From UBA4810 sp002479215 (GTDB lineage Bacteria; Desulfobacterota; Syntrophia; Syntrophales; Smithellaceae), in the NCBI GenBank assembly GCA_049514435.1, contig JBEKVB010000006.1, positions 1-64,000 of the forward strand: a stretch of 64,000 bases of DNA. Direction: 5' to 3'. Position numbers and translations under genes: made by a program. The stretch's first letter is position 1. Each line of letters begins with the position of its first letter. This document shows positions 61,928-64,000 of the stretch, in pieces. The notes beneath the pieces are model-generated. The model worked only from the letters and a program-made list of their open reading frames with translations, did no database searches and was not told where the DNA came from.

Positions 61928-62321
61928 ATGAATCTACCGTCGGACACAGAAAGAACAAAATGGGAGGAAAAGGAATTCCTATTCCGGTGCTCAGAAATCC
62001 TGCAGGAAGCCAAAAAGGGATTTTACAACACCACGGTAGCCGAGATCGCCCAGGCGTTCTGGTTTGCCGATCGAAATCATTCTGGCGGAAGGAGTGGGCA
62101 AAAAGATTCTGAGAACATTGAATCCGCGGATCATATTCTTTGCTTTGCCCGAAATGATTCGTAGAGTCATCTTTAACTGGATGACGACGACCCGGGATGA
62201 ATCTTTGACCGAAAAAGTTTCCCTCGCTCCGGATATTTTTCTAAACGGCGTCTTAGAACTATTATCCTCCGGGAAATCGGCCGAGGAGACGTTCATCCAT
62301 GCAAACCCGCAGAGGGTTTGA
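61928..62321 (+). pseudogene. TetR-family regulator, internally deleted and frameshifted
   Basis: From ATG 61928 the frame encodes a TetR helix-turn-helix opening (LFRCSEILQEAKKGFYNTTV, AEIAQAF), which loses sense near 62055. From about 62061 another frame carries a TetR-like C-terminal ligand domain (ILAEGVGKKIL, NPRIIFFALPEMIRRVIFNW, DIFLNGVLELL) to a stop at 62319-62321. The middle, probably 60-90 residues including the recognition helix, is missing. It once probably repressed the efflux genes 60 bases downstream. Confidence 0.75.
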
Positions 62322-62384
62322 TGCTGGAGATTATACATTCATCTGTTTTCCGCGACATTGAGGCAGGTGCAAAGGAGTATTTCT

Positions 62385-63590
62385 ATGATGAAAAAGGACA
62401 GGGAAGCGACATTTCTGCGGACGGACGTGCTGGTTTCCATCGCCATGAGTCTGGTTTTTTTCTTCATAGTCGGCTGTGGAAAGGGAGAAAAGGAGAAGAA
62501 TTCCTCTTCGCCCATGGTGCAAGTGGCACAGGCTGTCCGGCAGGATGTGCCCGTATATACGGAATGGATCGGCACGACGGACGGTAAGGTCAATGCCACA
62601 ATCCGAGCGCAGGTCCAGGGCTATTTAATTAAGCAGCATTACCGTGAGGGCGATTTTGTCAGGAAGGGACAAATCCTTTTCGATATTGATCCGCGCACAT
62701 TCCAGGCTGCCTTGGACCAGGCGAAGGGGCAACTGGAGGAACAACAGGCACACTGGGCAACGGCTAAGGCGAATCTTGCCAGGATCACACCTCTGGCAGA
62801 GCAGAATGCCATCAGTAAAAAAGACCTGGACGATGCCAAGGGCCTTGAGCAGGCAACGCATGCGGCGGTGATTTCAGCACAAGCCGTTGTTGAAAAAACA
62901 ACACTGGACGTCGGCTTCACGAAGATTACCTCTCCCGTTGACGGCATTGCCGGCATTGCCAAGACCCAGATCGGAAATCTCGTCGGTCCCGGATTGATCG
63001 AGGAACTGACAACGGTATCGACTCTTGATCCGATCAAGGTCTATGTCTCTGTCGGTGAACAGGAGTACCTCGAGCTTGCCGGTAGCGGCAGGAATAGTTT
63101 CAAGAACATACCCCTGACATTAATTCTATCCTCCGGCAGCGTCCATCCATATAAAGGATACTTTGCCCTTGCCGACCGCCAAGTGGATGTAAAGACAGGC
63201 ACCATAAAACTCGAGGCCTTCTTCAACAATCCCGGGAATATCATTCGGCCCGGACAATTTGCCAAGGTTCGTGCTAAAAGCAAAATCAAGAAAAACACAC
63301 TGCTGGTACCCCAACGAGCGGTGACGGAGCTTCAGGGAGACTATCAGGTGGCCGTTGTAGGCCCCGGTAATAAAATTGATATAAGGTCGGTAAAACCGGC
63401 TGAGCGAATCGGCAGCCTCTGGGTGATTGACGAGGGGTTGAAACCGGGAGATAAAGTTGTTGTGGAAGGGGTCCAGAAGGTCAAGCAGGACATGATCGTG
63501 AATCCGCAACCTTACGTTCAGTCCGTAAGTGGCACCGCCTCAAGTGCCGGACAACAGAAATCAGCACAAGCAAGGCCAAGGCAAAAGTAG
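62385..63590 (+). CDS. RND efflux membrane-fusion (adaptor) lipoprotein, AcrA/MexA-like
   Basis: A 401-residue adaptor from ATG 62385, seven bases after AAGGAG. A lipoprotein signal ends at FIVGC. Next come the biotinyl-lipoyl half (ATIRAQVQGYLIKQHYREGD, VRKGQILFDIDPRTFQ), an alpha-hairpin (about 100-170), the second lipoyl half (VDVGFTKITSPVDGIAGIA in parts) and beta-barrel/membrane-proximal domains ending GLKPGDKVVVEGVQKV. It bridges the inner-membrane pump to an outer-membrane channel. The start of the pump gene follows six bases after its stop. Base composition is clearly more G+C rich than to the left of 61 kb. Confidence 0.93.
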   Translation: MMKKDREATFLRTDVLVSIAMSLVFFFIVGCGKGEKEKNSSSPMVQVAQAVRQDVPVYTEWIGTTDGKVNATIRAQVQGYLIKQHYREGDFVRKGQILFDIDPRTFQAALDQAKGQLEEQQAHWATAKANLARITPLAEQNAISKKDLDDAKGLEQATHAAVISAQAVVEKTTLDVGFTKITSPVDGIAGIAKTQIGNLVGPGLIEELTTVSTLDPIKVYVSVGEQEYLELAGSGRNSFKNIPLTLILSSGSVHPYKGYFALADRQVDVKTGTIKLEAFFNNPGNIIRPGQFAKVRAKSKIKKNTLLVPQRAVTELQGDYQVAVVGPGNKIDIRSVKPAERIGSLWVIDEGLKPGDKVVVEGVQKVKQDMIVNPQPYVQSVSGTASSAGQQKSAQARPRQK

Positions 63591-63596
63591 GCTGTT

Positions 63597-64000
63597 ATGT
63601 CTAAATTCTTCATCAATCGTCCTATTGTTGCCATGGTGATCTCCATTATGTTTGTCATCGTGGGCATAGTGGCGGCACTCAGTTTGCCCATTGCCCAGTT
63701 CCCGGAGATCGTGCCCCCGGAGGTCCAGATCTGGGCGACTTATACAGGTGCAGATGCCCAGACTGTCGAGCAGTCCGTGGCGACCCCCATTGAGCAGCAG
63801 CTCAGTGGTGTGGACAACATGAATTACATGTACTCCATCAACGCCAATAACGGTACCATGCGGCTGACGGCCAGTTTCGATGTCGCAACCAATCCGAATA
63901 CGGACCTGGTGCTAACTCAGATCAGGCAGAATCTTGCCCAGCCGCAGCTTCCCGCCGATGTGCGCAATTACGGCGTCACGGTCCAGAAGGCCCGTTCCGC
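63597..64000 (+). CDS. RND efflux pump, AcrB/MexB-like (5' part)
   Basis: The first 134 residues of a hydrophobe/amphiphile efflux pump: FFINRPIVAMVISIMFVIVG (first membrane helix), then LPIAQFPEIVPPEVQIWATY, GADAQTVEQSVATPIEQQL and NMNYMYSINANNGTM, all near-invariant in AcrB relatives. The frame runs off the right edge. It forms the trimeric proton-driven transporter with the adaptor encoded just upstream. Substrates cannot be predicted from this part. Confidence 0.95.
   Translation, partial: MSKFFINRPIVAMVISIMFVIVGIVAALSLPIAQFPEIVPPEVQIWATYTGADAQTVEQSVATPIEQQLSGVDNMNYMYSINANNGTMRLTASFDVATNPNTDLVLTQIRQNLAQPQLPADVRNYGVTVQKARS

Noticed and set aside
1..64000. CRISPR array or rRNA operon
   Set aside because: No regularly spaced direct repeats with unique spacers and no rRNA-like sequence were seen on either strand.

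Overview
The window looks like a chromosomal segment of an anaerobic, Gram-negative, roughly 43-45% G+C bacterium, most likely a deltaproteobacterium (Desulfobacterota, Syntrophales-like). The pointers are sigma-54 enhancer-binding regulators with textbook -24/-12 promoters, type IV pilus or type II secretion parts, an indolepyruvate:ferredoxin oxidoreductase with an FrhB-like partner, an oxygen-detoxifying set (rubrerythrin, rubredoxin, flavodiiron protein), outer-membrane and LPS genes (heptose kinase, OmpV/MipA, OmpA lipoprotein), an AMMECR1/MEMO pair and a cysteine synthase-cysteinyl-tRNA synthetase fusion. The genus is inferred, not proven.

Layout. 1-0.9 kb: end of an unknown gene with a strong terminator, then a DUF218 (YdcF-like) membrane protein. 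1-8.1 kb: a cytosolic histidine kinase and an NtrC-type regulator, followed by a sigma-54 promoter and three genes: a receiver protein with a long E/A/K/R coiled coil built of 28-residue repeats, a Roadblock/LC7-like protein, and a GAF-containing PilB/GspE ATPase. I consider this the most system-like block. 8.4-14.3 kb (minus): AMMECR1 and MEMO proteins, the CysK-CysRS fusion, DUF1178, PilC; tRNA-Pro lies on plus. 14.4-19.3 kb (minus): tightly packed housekeeping operon rfaE1-DUF4416-yicC-gmk-rpoZ-pyrF-rlmB. 19.5-23 kb (plus): metallo-hydrolase, old yellow enzyme, peroxiredoxin, PlsC, then a dead uppP cut by a repeat element. 23.6-28.3 kb (plus): ftsK, rimO, polyprenyl synthase. 28.4-35.4 kb: DUF2971, NnrD/NnrE fusion with an odd insertion, nitroreductase, and an fbp-fba-adh gluconeogenic operon. 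35.7-40.5 kb: a ZraSR-like two-component system divergent from a sigma-54 promoter that drives a ZraP/Spy-like protein and a flavodoxin-domain protein.

40.5-50.8 kb (minus): mutS, a four-helix membrane protein, MipA/OmpV, rubrerythrin, a 52-residue rubredoxin, a flavodiiron protein, iorB and iorA with a BamE-like gene carrying an amber stop between them, and an FrhB-like protein. 51-56.3 kb: tRNA-Asn, thiolase, a lipoprotein hydrolase, MtgA, a LysM-NlpC/P60 hydrolase, an OmpA lipoprotein. 56.3-61.4 kb (plus): aconitase, NADP-isocitrate dehydrogenase and RlmN in overlapping order, then a TVP38-family membrane protein. 61.4-64 kb: remains of a PII-like efflux-associated gene and of a TetR gene, followed by an intact RND adaptor and the start of its pump, in noticeably higher G+C DNA.

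The genes fit an anaerobe that makes sugars by gluconeogenesis, runs the oxidative half of the TCA cycle to 2-oxoglutarate, oxidises amino-acid-derived 2-oxoacids with ferredoxin, tolerates transient oxygen and carries regulated pilus machinery. Two copies of a palindromic mobile-type repeat and several broken genes show local genome decay.
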